Shown: one piece after another, positions 8,690 to 18,314 of the stretch
Numbering within the stretch: the stretch's first letter is position 1
Layout: every line of letters starts with the position of its first letter
From: Gemmatimonadetes bacterium bin94
GTDB lineage: Bacteria > Gemmatimonadota > Gemmatimonadetes > Longimicrobiales > Gaopeijiaceae
Length of the DNA: 64,000 nt
Assembly: GCA_002238865.1 (NCBI GenBank)
Contig: MPNE01000008.1
Location: 62,001-126,000, forward strand
Direction of reading: 5' to 3'
Notes under the pieces: generated by a model
Seen by the model: the letters and a program-made list of their open reading frames with translations, nothing else
Told to the model about the DNA's origin: nothing
Databases searched by the model: none
Position numbers and translations under genes: made by a program

Positions 8690-10210
8690 TCAGCGGTCCA
8701 CCACCGAGAACGCTGGCGGCCACTCGGGCGAAAACACCCGAATTTGCTCGGAGAGCTCCTCGCGCACGCCAAGGTAGTCACCGTCTCCGAAGCGGTTGAT
8801 CAGCTCGTAGGGGTCGTCCTCCAGGTCGTACAGATCGCCCTCGCCGTCGTGGGGGTAGAGCCCCAGCTTCCACCGGTCCGTCACGATCGAAACGTTGCCG
8901 CGGACCTCGATGAAGACCTCATCCTGCACCGACCCCTCCGCTTCCTCGAGGAGCGGCGTGAGGTCGCGGCCCTCCATCTCGTCGGGAAGGGGCGCTCCGG
9001 CCAGAGAGAGGATCGTCGGCATGAGATCGACGTGGGCGGTAAATCCGTTCCGCACCCCCGGCTCGACACGATCGGGATGGCGCACGACGAGCGGCACCCT
9101 TGCCGAAGCATCGTAGTGGGTGCCCTTGTGGATCAGATCGTGATCGCCCAGGTGGGAGCCGTGATCACTGGTCCAGAGGATGACCGTCTCGTCCAGCTCG
9201 CCGCGCCGCTCCAGGGCCTGGATGACACGGCCGACCTGCTCGTCGATAAAGGTCAGATTCCCGTAGTGGCCGGCGCGGATGGCATGGATGATCTGGTCCC
9301 GGCGCGGGTAGTCGGAGTCGATCCGCCGTGCGATCTCCCCCGTGTAGTTGAAGCGCAGCCGGGTGTGATCGGTGGGCTTGGTGGCGAGTTCGCCCGGGAA
9401 GGTGTGCCCCAGCGGCAGGTCCATCTCCTTGTACGGAGCCGAGCAGCGGGCCGGCGGATCCCAGGGATTGTGGGGACCGTTGAACGACACCCAGAAGAAC
9501 CACGGTTCCTTTAGCTCGCTCCGCTCGACGATCTCGAGCGCGCGCGCTCCCACGTAGGCGTCGATGTGCCAGGACTCGTCCCACGGCCAGTCGTAGACGT
9601 GGGGCATGGGCGCCTCGACTCCCATCCGCAGATAGTCGTCGCGCTCGAGTCCCCGCTCCGCCAGAAAGGCGGCGTAGTCGTCCTGTTGCCCGGCGGCCCC
9701 GAAGTTGCCCTTCCGGTCGGCAGACACCCAGCGGTCGAAGCCGCCCAGCGGTCTGTCGTCGGGGAAGCCGAGGTGAAGCTTGCCCACCGCCGTGGTCTGA
9801 TAGCCTCGGCCGGCAAGTTCTTCCATGAGCACGGGACTCGTCTCCGGCACCCACCCGCCGACGTTTTCCCACTTGCCGTGGGTGTGAGGATACTGGCCGG
9901 TGATCCAGGTGTTGCGCGCCGGGATGCAGATGGGCCCCGTCGAATAGTGTCGTCGAAAGACCGCTCCCTCGCGGGACAGGCGGTCGAGTGTGGGCATTTC
10001 CAGGAAACGATGGCCGATCGCGGGGACATCCATGCCGCTCTGGTAGTCCGTCGTGATCAGCAGGACATTAGGGCGGTCGACGGGCTGGCGGCTTGCTCTT
10101 CCGGCGTCGCCCTCGGAGGGCGGGGGGCCTTCGGGCACACATCGCACAAGCGCAAGCGCCATCGCGCCCAAGCCGGCCTGCTCGAGGAAGCCTCGCCGGG
10201 AACTCGTCAT
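8690..10210 (-). CDS. Tat-exported sulfatase
   Basis: A sulfatase of 506 residues. I use the ATG at 10210 (MTSSRRGFLEQAG) rather than the track start at 10225, because it places a twin-arginine motif at the N-terminus; the hydrophobic stretch ends at VRCVPEG. Metal-binding residues appear in RPNVLLITTDYQSGMD. The formylglycine motif is C-I-P-A-R (GPICIPARNTWITGQYPHTHG), fitting the C-x-P-x-R signature with Ala in place of the commoner Ser. Later sites include LWTSDHGSHLGDHDL and KGTHYDASARVPLVV. The two sulfatases differ in motif and export route, so they are not recent duplicates and may remove sulfate from different positions. It is divergent from the GH146-like arabinofuranosidase across 211 bases, which suggests a shared control region. 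Confidence 0.92.
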   Translation of the reverse strand: MTSSRRGFLEQAGLGAMALALVRCVPEGPPPSEGDAGRASRQPVDRPNVLLITTDYQSGMDVPAIGHRFLEMPTLDRLSREGAVFRRHYSTGPICIPARNTWITGQYPHTHGKWENVGGWVPETSPVLMEELAGRGYQTTAVGKLHLGFPDDRPLGGFDRWVSADRKGNFGAAGQQDDYAAFLAERGLERDDYLRMGVEAPMPHVYDWPWDESWHIDAYVGARALEIVERSELKEPWFFWVSFNGPHNPWDPPARCSAPYKEMDLPLGHTFPGELATKPTDHTRLRFNYTGEIARRIDSDYPRRDQIIHAIRAGHYGNLTFIDEQVGRVIQALERRGELDETVILWTSDHGSHLGDHDLIHKGTHYDASARVPLVVRHPDRVEPGVRNGFTAHVDLMPTILSLAGAPLPDEMEGRDLTPLLEEAEGSVQDEVFIEVRGNVSIVTDRWKLGLYPHDGEGDLYDLEDDPYELINRFGDGDYLGVREELSEQIRVFSPEWPPAFSVVDR

Positions 10211-10421
10211 GCCACTCTCATCCATCTACGGACCCACCCGCCCGACACTGACGCGGGTTTGGACCACCAGAAATATCACACGGCGCGTTCCGCCGACAGG
10301 CCCGGGTCTCGTGGAGTCTCTCGAAATGACCAACACGTCGGTGCCCGCCGACTGTCCGACCGCCGCCCATGGACGTAATGTGTACCCGGTGGAATCCGCA
10401 CTCCGAGGGCAGGAGGCCCCA

Positions 10422-12899
10422 ATGAATCTCTCTCGTCGCACTGCATTGAAACTCGGCGTCGGAGCTGGCGCGCTGCCGTTGCTGGGGCGCTCACCCCTCG
10501 CAGCCCGGCAGGACGCTCCGTCTCCCGACGTCTCGACCGGCGACCTCGTCCAGGCCAGACCGATCCCTCTGAGCGCCGTCCGCCTCACCGGCGGGCCGCT
10601 CAAGCACGCACAGGACCTCAACGGCCGCTATCTGCTCGAACTCGAGCCCGACCGGATGCTCGCGTACTATCGCGACCGGGCCGGCCTGACCCCGAAGGGC
10701 GAGCCGTACGGAGGCTGGGACGGGGACGGCCGGAACCTGACGGGTCACATCGCTGGCCACTATCTGACCGCGGTGAGCCTCATGTGGGCCGGGACCGGCG
10801 ACGAGCGCTTCAAGGAGCGCGCCGACTACCTGGTCACGGAACTCAAGGAGGTGCAGGATGCCCACGGCGACGGCTACCTCAGCGCGCTGGCCGGCCTGCG
10901 GCGGGCATTCGGCGAGCTGGCCCGCGGCCGGATCCGCTCGGCCTCCTTCGACCTGAACGGTGAGTGGGCGCCCTGGTACACCCTCCACAAGACCTTCGGC
11001 GGTCTTCGCGACGCCTATCGGCTCACCGGCAACGAAACCGCGCTGGATATGGAGATCACCTTCGCAACGTGGGCCGAGGGGATCCTCTCGGGGCTCTCCG
11101 ACGCCCAGCTCCAGCACATGATGAACACGGAATTCGGCGGCATGAACGAGATCATGGTCGACCTCTTCGCAGACACGGGCGACGAGCGCTGGCTCGACCT
11201 CTCGTACAAGTTCGAGCACCGCGCCTTCATCGAGCCGCTCCAGCGCCACCAGGACATCCTCGCCGGCAAGCACGGGAACACCGCCGTGCCCAAGCTCATC
11301 GGTTCGGCGGACCGCTTCGCCCTGACCGGCAATCCCGCCGACCTTATGGGGGCGAGCTTCTTCTGGGACCGTGTGGTCCAGTACCACACCTTCTCCAGCG
11401 GCGGCCACGGCAAGGACGAGTACTTCGGCCCGCCCGGGCAGCTCAATGATCGCATCGACGGGCGCACGGCCGAGACGTGCAACATCTACAACATGCTCAA
11501 GCTCACCCGGCAGCTCTTCTCGCTCCGGCCCGACGCACACTACGCCGACTTCCACGAGCGCGCCCTCTTCAACCACATCATGGCGTCGATCGACCCGGAG
11601 GACGGGCGCACCTGCTACATGGTTCCGGTGGGCCGCGCCGTGCAGCGCGAGTACCAGGACATGCAGCGCAGCTTCACCTGCTGCGTGGGGTCGGGGATGG
11701 AGAGCCACGCACTCCACGGCGACGGGATCTACTACGAAGACGGGGACGGGATGTGGGTGAACCTGTACGCGCCTTCGACCGCTGACTGGGCGGAAGCCGG
11801 GGTTCAACTGGCGATGGAGACCGGGTTCCCCGAGGGGGAGACCGCGACGCTCCGGGTGGAGACGCGGGCGCCGCGCGAGTTCACGCTGATGCTTCGCCAG
11901 CCGTACTGGGCGGGCGAGGGGTTCTCGGTGAGTGTGAACGGCGAGGTGGTCGCGGCGGAGGTCCGGCCCGATGGCCTCGAGTTCAACGGCCGCAGCCAGT
12001 ACGGACGACTCTCCTATGAGGCAAGTTCGTTCAGGGAGCTCAAACGCACCTGGAGGACCGGGGACGTGGTCGAGGTCGCCCTGCCGAAATCGGTCCGGCT
12101 GGAGGGGCTACCGGACAATCCGCGGCGGGCATCGATCATGTGGGGGCCACTCGTGCTGGCCGGAGACCTGGGGCCCGAAGCCGCGCGCGATGGCGATGAG
12201 CGACGAGAGCGCCCGAAGGTGCCGGTCTTCGTCGCGGCTGAGGAGCCTTTGGAATCGTGGGTCCAGCCGGTCGCTGGCCGCGCCGGCCACTTCCGCACGG
12301 ACGGCGTGGGCCGCGAGCCCGACGCCGCGGGTAGCGCCACGGACATGGACCTCCAGCCCTTCTTCCGCCTCCACCGGCGGACATATTCCACGTACTGGGA
12401 CCTTTTCACACCGGACGAGTGGGAGGAGCAAAAGGCGGAGTACGCCGCTGAAGCCGAGCGCCTGCGCAGGCTGGAGGGGGCAACCGTCGCCTATCTGGAA
12501 CCCGGCGAGCGCGTCTTCGAGGACGAGTTCAACTACCAGGGCGCCGAGGACGCGGTGACGCAGCGCATGCTGGGCCGCCCCGGGCGAAGGGGTGGGAGCT
12601 GGTTCTCCTTCGAAGTCCCGGTGGCGCCCGATCACCCCATGACCCTCATCGCGACCTACTACAGCGATGACCGCCGGGGCACGCCGGCGTCGTTCGAGAT
12701 CATCGTCGACGGGACCCGCGTGGCCGAAGCCGAGGTCGACCGCAGCGAGCCGCCGCGCTTCTTCGATGTCGAGTATCCGATCCCGGCAGAGGTGGTCGAG
12801 GGCAAGGAAAGCGTGACCGTGCGTCTGCAGGCGCAGCCGGACAACCAGATCGCCACGGTCTTCGGGCTTCGGATGGTGCGCGCGGACGAGCTGCGGTGA
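10422..12899 (+). CDS. Tat-exported beta-L-arabinofuranosidase, GH146/GH127 type
   Basis: An 825-residue DUF1680-superfamily glycoside hydrolase. The ATG at 10422 is preceded by a strong AGGAGG (10411-10416) and gives a Tat signal ([14 protein letters not shown]); the track start at 10053 is far upstream and wrong. The residues known in GH127/GH146 zinc-cysteine glycosidases are visible. The acid/base Glu is probably in KDEYFGPPG, the zinc-binding E-x-C in TAETCNIYN, and the paired cysteines, one of them the nucleophile, in [16 protein letters not shown]. The [10 protein letters not shown] form resembles GH146 more than classical GH127. A C-terminal region ([17 protein letters not shown]) matches the accessory domain common in these enzymes. 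The expected reaction is release of beta-linked L-arabinofuranose outside the cytoplasm. araA follows after 7 bases. Confidence 0.9.
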   Translation: MNLSRRTALKLGVGAGALPLLGRSPLAARQDAPSPDVSTGDLVQARPIPLSAVRLTGGPLKHAQDLNGRYLLELEPDRMLAYYRDRAGLTPKGEPYGGWDGDGRNLTGHIAGHYLTAVSLMWAGTGDERFKERADYLVTELKEVQDAHGDGYLSALAGLRRAFGELARGRIRSASFDLNGEWAPWYTLHKTFGGLRDAYRLTGNETALDMEITFATWAEGILSGLSDAQLQHMMNTEFGGMNEIMVDLFADTGDERWLDLSYKFEHRAFIEPLQRHQDILAGKHGNTAVPKLIGSADRFALTGNPADLMGASFFWDRVVQYHTFSSGGHGKDEYFGPPGQLNDRIDGRTAETCNIYNMLKLTRQLFSLRPDAHYADFHERALFNHIMASIDPEDGRTCYMVPVGRAVQREYQDMQRSFTCCVGSGMESHALHGDGIYYEDGDGMWVNLYAPSTADWAEAGVQLAMETGFPEGETATLRVETRAPREFTLMLRQPYWAGEGFSVSVNGEVVAAEVRPDGLEFNGRSQYGRLSYEASSFRELKRTWRTGDVVEVALPKSVRLEGLPDNPRRASIMWGPLVLAGDLGPEAARDGDERRERPKVPVFVAAEEPLESWVQPVAGRAGHFRTDGVGREPDAAGSATDMDLQPFFRLHRRTYSTYWDLFTPDEWEEQKAEYAAEAERLRRLEGATVAYLEPGERVFEDEFNYQGAEDAVTQRMLGRPGRRGGSWFSFEVPVAPDHPMTLIATYYSDDRRGTPASFEIIVDGTRVAEAEVDRSEPPRFFDVEYPIPAEVVEGKESVTVRLQAQPDNQIATVFGLRMVRADELR

Positions 12900-12906
12900 G
12901 CGGGGC

Positions 12907-14397
12907 TTGATCGACTACGCTCCCTTCGAGGCGTGGTTCGTCACCGGCAGCCAGCACCTGTACGGGCCGGAGGCGCTCGAGCGGGTGCGCGCCAACTCCG
13001 AGGCGGTTGTGGCGGGCCTCAACGGATCGGGCGTTTTGCCGGTCCGGGTCGTCTTCAAGGCCGTGGTCACGACGCCGGAGGAGATCTCGGCGGCGCTGCG
13101 TGAAGCGGACGCCGCGCCGAACTGCCTCGGTGTCATCGCGTGGATGCACACCTTCAGCCCTGGCAAGATGTGGATCGGCGGGCTGAGCAGGCTGCGGCGG
13201 CCGCTGTGCCACCTGCATACGCAGACGGGCAAGGGCATCCCCTGGTCCACCATCGACATGGACTTCATGAACCTGAACCAGTCGGCGCACGGCGGGCGCG
13301 AGTTCGGGTATATCTGCACCCGGCTGGGGATCGAGCGGAAGGTCGTCGTCGGGCACTGGAAGGAGCCGACCGTCCAGGAGCGGGTGGCGACCTGGCTGCG
13401 CGCCGCGGCGGCGTGGCACGACAGCCGGGGGATGAGGATCGCGCGCATCGGGGACAACATGCGGCAGGTCGCCGTGACCGAGGGGGACAAGGTCGAGGCC
13501 GAGTTGCGCTTCGGGGTTGCCGTCAACGGGTACGGACTCGGGGATGTTGTGGCGCATGTCGAGGCCGTGCGGAAGGCCGCCGTCGACGCGCTGTGCGAGG
13601 AGTACGCCGCGTCGTACACGATGATGGAGTCGCTGCTGCCCGGCGGGGCGCGCCATGCCTCACTGAGAGACGCCGCCCGGATCGAGCTCGGCTTGCGCTA
13701 CTTCCTGGAGGAAGGCGGCTTCCACGCCTTCACCGACACCTTCGAGAACCTGCACGGCCTCAGGCAGCTCCCGGGCATCGCCGCGCAGCGCCTCATGGCC
13801 GACGGCTACGGGTTCGGCGCCGAAGGGGACTGGAAGACCGCAGCCCTCGTGCGGTCCATGAAGGTCATGGCCCACGGTCTCCCGGGCGGCACCAGCTTCA
13901 TGGAGGACTACACCTACCACCTCGATTCCGGGGGCCAGGCGGTACTGGGCGCCCACATGCTGGAGATCTGCCCGACGATCGCCGCGGACACGCCGTCGTG
14001 CGAGGTGCACCCGCTCGGGATCGGGGGCCGCGAGGACCCGGTGCGCCTCGTGTTCGATGCGGCCGCCGGGCCGGCGGTGAAGGCGACGCTGGTGGACCTG
14101 GGCGACCGCTTTCGCATGGTGGTGAACGAGGTGGACGTGGTCGAGCCGTTGGCAGCGCTGCCCAGGCTCCCCGTAGCGCGGGCGTTATGGAAGCCGCTTC
14201 CGGATCTGGAGACGGCGGCTGCAGCCTGGATCCACGCGGGAGGCAGCCATCACACGGGGTTTTCGCTTGCGCTGACGGCCGAGCATTTCGAGGACTTCGC
14301 CGCCATGGCGGGGGTGGAGTGCCTGTTTATTGATGGGGATACGGAGTTGAGGAGGTTTCGCCGAGAGCTGCGGTGGGGGGATGGAAGGCGGGACTAG
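12907..14397 (+). CDS. araA: L-arabinose isomerase
   Basis: A 496-residue AraA, the usual family length. It converts L-arabinose to L-ribulose in the cytoplasm. The start is a TTG at 12907, seven bases after the upstream stop; no ATG or GTG fits the N-terminus ([19 protein letters not shown]), and the first in-frame Met lies far inside the fold. Metal/catalytic positions seen in the family are present: Glu in [18 protein letters not shown], Glu in [13 protein letters not shown], His in [12 protein letters not shown], and the C-terminal His in [20 protein letters not shown]. It shares a transcript with the GH146-like enzyme, linking sugar release to catabolism, but is separated from araB/araD by three other genes. 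Confidence 0.96.
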   Translation: MIDYAPFEAWFVTGSQHLYGPEALERVRANSEAVVAGLNGSGVLPVRVVFKAVVTTPEEISAALREADAAPNCLGVIAWMHTFSPGKMWIGGLSRLRRPLCHLHTQTGKGIPWSTIDMDFMNLNQSAHGGREFGYICTRLGIERKVVVGHWKEPTVQERVATWLRAAAAWHDSRGMRIARIGDNMRQVAVTEGDKVEAELRFGVAVNGYGLGDVVAHVEAVRKAAVDALCEEYAASYTMMESLLPGGARHASLRDAARIELGLRYFLEEGGFHAFTDTFENLHGLRQLPGIAAQRLMADGYGFGAEGDWKTAALVRSMKVMAHGLPGGTSFMEDYTYHLDSGGQAVLGAHMLEICPTIAADTPSCEVHPLGIGGREDPVRLVFDAAAGPAVKATLVDLGDRFRMVVNEVDVVEPLAALPRLPVARALWKPLPDLETAAAAWIHAGGSHHTGFSLALTAEHFEDFAAMAGVECLFIDGDTELRRFRRELRWGDGRRD

Positions 14398-14424
14398 CTA
14401 CGTCAGCCAATTGGCCGCCGCCAA

Positions 14425-15759
14425 TCAGCCGGACCGGTCGAGCGGCCAGAGTTGCACGTACTCCACCCGCAGCTCATCGAGCACCTTGCCGAGGATGTAG
14501 TCTTCGCCGATCTCGTAGATGACCAGACCGGCGGGTGTTTCGATGAAGCCCTGCACGATCCCGTCGGGGTCGAAGACGGTCCAGAGCGGGGGATCGTCTT
14601 CTTCACCCGGCAGCCTGTATTCCCGGACCCAGAGGTAGTCGAGCGCATCGACCTGGATGCCGAGCACGTCCATCTCGATGGGCAAAAAGGCGGGAAAAGA
14701 CGACGGGAGCGGCAGCGCGTCGAGGACCGGGGTCATCCTTTGCCTGAAGTCGGCGTCCGTGATCCCGTCCAGGCGGCCGGCCTTGAACCGTTCGAGGTCG
14801 GCCTCGGCCGGGGTCCGCACCTGGTGATCCCGCCGCACGATACGGGCAAGGGTGCCGTCGGCACCATACGCCCTGATCTCGTAGCGGTCCGTGTTGCTGA
14901 CAATGGCCAGCCCGTCCCACGCACCCCAGACGATGGATTGCTGAAACGGCGGATCGTGCATCCAGAAGTTGAACGGGGGGAAGCCCACTTCGTCGTTGTA
15001 TTGGAACTCCACGGCACCGGGATGGGTGCCGAGCTCGGCTCGGAGCGAGCCATCCCCCTCCAGGAGGAAGAAGTCGATCTCCGGACGGTCGATGCCGGTA
15101 GGCGGATACCCCGACCACTCCGGTGAGCGGCTGGCGAGGATCGTTCCGTCCGGCAGCACGTCGCGGCACACCGTGCGCGAGCCGGCCCGCCCGAGATTGA
15201 CCTGACGCCCATGCTTGCCATTCGAGTCGAAGACGGAGAGCAGCTCCAGCCCCAGCGAATAGGTTCCGTGACAAACCGCGATGGAGTCACCCGGCCATGG
15301 CTCCGCCCAGAAGAGTCTGAATCCAAACGCGTTTCCGCCCCACACACCGCCAAGATCGCCAGGCCCGTCACCCTTCTGTCCCCAGGCCGTCAGATAGTTG
15401 CCGGCCTCGTCGAACACGAGCAGTTGGTGCGAACCGCCGTTCGCAACCACCAGCCGCCCGTCGCCGAGCTCGAGTGCGTCGTCCACCTGGAACAGTTGGA
15501 AGTCGGCGTTTGCCTCCACCGAGCCGATGGAGACGGCGGGTTCAGCGCCGATCTCCCAACCGAGTCGAGAACCCTCCGCGGGGCGGCCGTTCTCGATGAT
15601 TCTTATGCCGGCGCTGTCACGGATCTGGTATTGGAGGGCCGGCCTTGTATCCGGCTCCGGCCCGCCCAAGTCGGCGTCCGTTCCGCAAGCGATGAGGGCG
15701 CTGAACAGGGTGGCCGCCCCCAATAGGGTGGTCGGTCTCCTCATCGCGGCGATCTTCAT
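14425..15759 (-). CDS. Six-bladed beta-propeller lipoprotein
   Basis: A 444-residue protein. The track ORF extends to 16392, but its upstream part is antisense to the GH127 gene. The start at 15759 (MKIAAMRRPTTLLGAA) gives a lipoprotein signal with lipobox LIAC; an alternative ATG is at 15744. After the lipid anchor comes RDSAGIRIIENGRPAEG, a motif shared with the propeller lipoprotein at 55620-57449. NHL/six-bladed blades follow (DGRLVVANGGSHQLLVFDEAGNYLTAWGQKGDGPGD). Such proteins are abundant in Gemmatimonadota and are probably periplasmic binding or scaffold proteins; no enzymatic residue is evident. It is convergent with araA across 27 bases, where a weak TTGGC/GCCAA hairpin could terminate transcription. 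Confidence 0.82.
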   Translation of the reverse strand: MKIAAMRRPTTLLGAATLFSALIACGTDADLGGPEPDTRPALQYQIRDSAGIRIIENGRPAEGSRLGWEIGAEPAVSIGSVEANADFQLFQVDDALELGDGRLVVANGGSHQLLVFDEAGNYLTAWGQKGDGPGDLGGVWGGNAFGFRLFWAEPWPGDSIAVCHGTYSLGLELLSVFDSNGKHGRQVNLGRAGSRTVCRDVLPDGTILASRSPEWSGYPPTGIDRPEIDFFLLEGDGSLRAELGTHPGAVEFQYNDEVGFPPFNFWMHDPPFQQSIVWGAWDGLAIVSNTDRYEIRAYGADGTLARIVRRDHQVRTPAEADLERFKAGRLDGITDADFRQRMTPVLDALPLPSSFPAFLPIEMDVLGIQVDALDYLWVREYRLPGEEDDPPLWTVFDPDGIVQGFIETPAGLVIYEIGEDYILGKVLDELRVEYVQLWPLDRSG

Positions 15760-15809
15760 GGCGTACGGCTCGCCTGGTGACGAACGCCTTCGCCCCGTCG
15801 TCGGTCTAT

Positions 15810-18209
15810 TCAACCCTCCTCGATCCACACAATCGACGTCGCCGGGAACGGCTCCGGCCGCGAGCCGTCCGCTAGCCGCTCGGGGCGCCGGGGCCCGTAG
15901 GTGCCGTCCACGCGATTGTCCCGCGCGTAGTTCGGGATCGCCAGCAAGGGCGCACCGTGCGCGAACGTGCCCTCGATAACCGTCACCCCTCCGAGAAAGT
16001 CCTCCCGCCACCTCGGGGTCAGACGGGAGCCCGGCCTCAACGCCTGGTGGATGTCCTGATCTTCCTGCTCGATGTTGTAGACCAGCGGGCCGTACTTCAG
16101 CGCCACCCTGCCCCGGTTCGCCTCGATCCTCTCGTCGGCGTGCACGCGCTGCACCCGCAGAGGAAGCACCAGGTCGATCCGGTCCCCGGTCTTCCAGGCT
16201 CGCTCGATCACCGCATACCCGTTCCTGATCGTCGGATCGACGGCCGTGCCGTTCACCGCGATGGACGTGATGCCGTTCGCATCGGGCGTCGCTTCGTAAA
16301 GGCTGCTCACCGCGCGGTCGGGCACCCGCACCCGGACGCTGAAGGATCTGTCGGCTGCGGGGTTGACGGTGATCGACACCTTCCCGTCCCACGGATACTC
16401 GGTCTCCTGAACGATCTCAACGTCGGTGCCCGCCACACCCTCCACGGTCACCGTACTGCCGATGAAGAGGTTCACGTAGAGCCCGCCCGCGTCCTTCGCA
16501 TACATCCAGGTGGGCAGCATGAGGAGCGTTCTGGGGATGTTGCCGACGCAGCACGGGCAGGTGTGCCAGGCGTATCGCGGCACGTTGGCGTCGAGGGGAT
16601 TGTCGTAGTAGTAGTGCCGCCCCTCGAGGTCGGTGGACCCCAGGAGCGCGTTGTACATCGTCTCCTCGATGAGATCGGCGTACTTCGCTTCGCCGTAGAG
16701 ACGGTTCATCTTCGACTGGAAGAAGAGCTCGCCGCAGCTCGAGCAGGACTCGCAGTAGGAGTTGTTCCTCAGGGAATACTCCGGGCCGAAGCCCTCCGAC
16801 GTCTCGCCGCTCCCCACCCCTCCGGTCACGTAGTACTTCCTGTGGACGATGCCGTCCCAGAGCGAGCGCACCGCGCTGAGGTAGTCGGTGTCCCCGGTCT
16901 CGAGCGCCACGTCGGCCATGGCCGAGTAGCTGTAGACGGCGCGCACGGCGTGCCCTACGGCCTCGTACTGCTGCACCGCCGGCAGGTGGCTCTGGTCGTA
17001 CTCGCGCCCACCGCCGCGACAGTCGAGGAGGAACTTCGCGAGCTCCACGTAACTGTCTCCGCGACCCTCTCCCTCAACGTCATTGACGAAGCGGCCGAAG
17101 CGCACCAGCGCCTGCTCCATCTCCTGATGGCCGTCGAACCACTCCTGTTTGGGCGGAGGGCCGATGTGCTCGCACCAGGTGTCCGCTAGCTGCTTCGCAG
17201 CGTCGTACAGCCGGGTGTCCCGTCCCTCGGTCATGACGTAGTGGTTGATCGCCGACTCGATGAAATAGCCGGCCACATACCCCTCGTGATGGCGTCTGCC
17301 CTCGGGTGTCCAGCGCTCGGCCCAGTCGTCGCGATCGCGCAGCGTGAACGCCGTGTGCAGGTATCCGTCGGGTTCCCGCGCCGCCAGGATCCTGGGGATC
17401 CAGTCCTCGAGCGTCGCCCTCATCGTTCCGTGAGCGGCGAGAATCTCGGGATCGCCCTGGGGATCGACCATGAGCGCGATGCACATGGCCTCCACCGTCT
17501 GGTGGACCCAGGCGTTCGAGAAGACGTAGCCCTTGTGCCCGCCGTGGGGCTCGCCGGCCAGGGCTCTGGCCGCCTCGTCGAAGTTGTCCATGCCTCCCGG
17601 ACCCAGCTCCAGGTCCGAGCGGTTGATCTGATCGATGCACCAGGGGATCCAGTTGACCATGAGCACCCTGGCCTTCTCGCCCCAGAGCCGGTTGTCGATC
17701 CGGTATCCCTTGGTGTGGACTACGTCGAGGTACTCGGGCGGCGGCGGCTCTTCCACCGTCACATGGAACGACGACGTGACCTCTTCCTCGCCGCTGCGCG
17801 CGTTCAGCTTCAGCACGTACGCGCCGGGAGCCGAGAAGGAAGCGGTGGTGACGACGGCCGCCGCATCGGCGAAGGTGACATCGCCCGGCCCGGATTCCAC
17901 GGACCAGGTCACGGCCACCTCGGGTTCCGCCGGCGAAGGGGCCGGGTCCGGAGCCTCGCGACGCATGCGCCGCAGCCAGGGAGGATCCCCGTGCCCGGCC
18001 CAGCCGTTGATGTAGGTTGCACCCGGCAGCACCGTCACGCGGTCGGGTCCGGCGACCGCGGCGAGGGGTGCACTCACCGCCTCGGCAGGTGCTCCCGGGG
18101 ACAGGTTGTCCGCGAGGGGAGGAAGCACGACGGTCGCCACCGCCGCCTTGCCCATGGTGCCCAGCATCTCTCGCCGGCTGATGTCGTGTCTGCTCGCTTC
18201 GTCCTTCAT
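15810..18209 (-). CDS. Tat-exported GH127-like beta-L-arabinofuranosidase with Ig-like N-terminal domain
   Basis: A 799-residue protein starting at the ATG at 18209 (MKDEASRHDISRREMLGTMGKAA), which gives a Tat signal. An Ig-like/cadherin-type domain occupies about residues 45-155 (VTWSVESGPGDVTFADAAAV...FHVTVEEPPPPEYLDVV). The (alpha/alpha) barrel of the DUF1680 family follows (KGYRIDNRLWGEKARVLMVNWIPW). Catalytic/zinc residues match GH127 better than GH146: NSYCESCSSCGELFFQ for the E-x-C pair and WHTCPCCVGNIPRTLLML for the nucleophile region. The expected activity is hydrolysis of beta-L-arabinofuranosyl linkages, for which the founding family member acts on hydroxyproline-linked arabinosides. 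It is divergent from the aldose epimerase across 105 bases. The paralogue at 10422 differs in domain make-up, so the two probably act on different linkages. Confidence 0.88.
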   Translation of the reverse strand: MKDEASRHDISRREMLGTMGKAAVATVVLPPLADNLSPGAPAEAVSAPLAAVAGPDRVTVLPGATYINGWAGHGDPPWLRRMRREAPDPAPSPAEPEVAVTWSVESGPGDVTFADAAAVVTTASFSAPGAYVLKLNARSGEEEVTSSFHVTVEEPPPPEYLDVVHTKGYRIDNRLWGEKARVLMVNWIPWCIDQINRSDLELGPGGMDNFDEAARALAGEPHGGHKGYVFSNAWVHQTVEAMCIALMVDPQGDPEILAAHGTMRATLEDWIPRILAAREPDGYLHTAFTLRDRDDWAERWTPEGRRHHEGYVAGYFIESAINHYVMTEGRDTRLYDAAKQLADTWCEHIGPPPKQEWFDGHQEMEQALVRFGRFVNDVEGEGRGDSYVELAKFLLDCRGGGREYDQSHLPAVQQYEAVGHAVRAVYSYSAMADVALETGDTDYLSAVRSLWDGIVHRKYYVTGGVGSGETSEGFGPEYSLRNNSYCESCSSCGELFFQSKMNRLYGEAKYADLIEETMYNALLGSTDLEGRHYYYDNPLDANVPRYAWHTCPCCVGNIPRTLLMLPTWMYAKDAGGLYVNLFIGSTVTVEGVAGTDVEIVQETEYPWDGKVSITVNPAADRSFSVRVRVPDRAVSSLYEATPDANGITSIAVNGTAVDPTIRNGYAVIERAWKTGDRIDLVLPLRVQRVHADERIEANRGRVALKYGPLVYNIEQEDQDIHQALRPGSRLTPRWREDFLGGVTVIEGTFAHGAPLLAIPNYARDNRVDGTYGPRRPERLADGSRPEPFPATSIVWIEEG

Positions 18210-18314
18210 GCGAACCCCTGTCGCCAAGCGGAGTGATGACCCTTAGTATGTGGGGGCCGAGTCGAAGCGGCCAGAAGAGCCGCGCCTCGCAGCCCCCGGA
18301 AGAGAGCGCCTCGC

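Noticed and set aside
14425-16392. 655-residue ORF start for the propeller lipoprotein
   Set aside because: The extra N-terminus is a frame shadow of the GH127-like gene; the lipoprotein signal at 15759 marks the real start.
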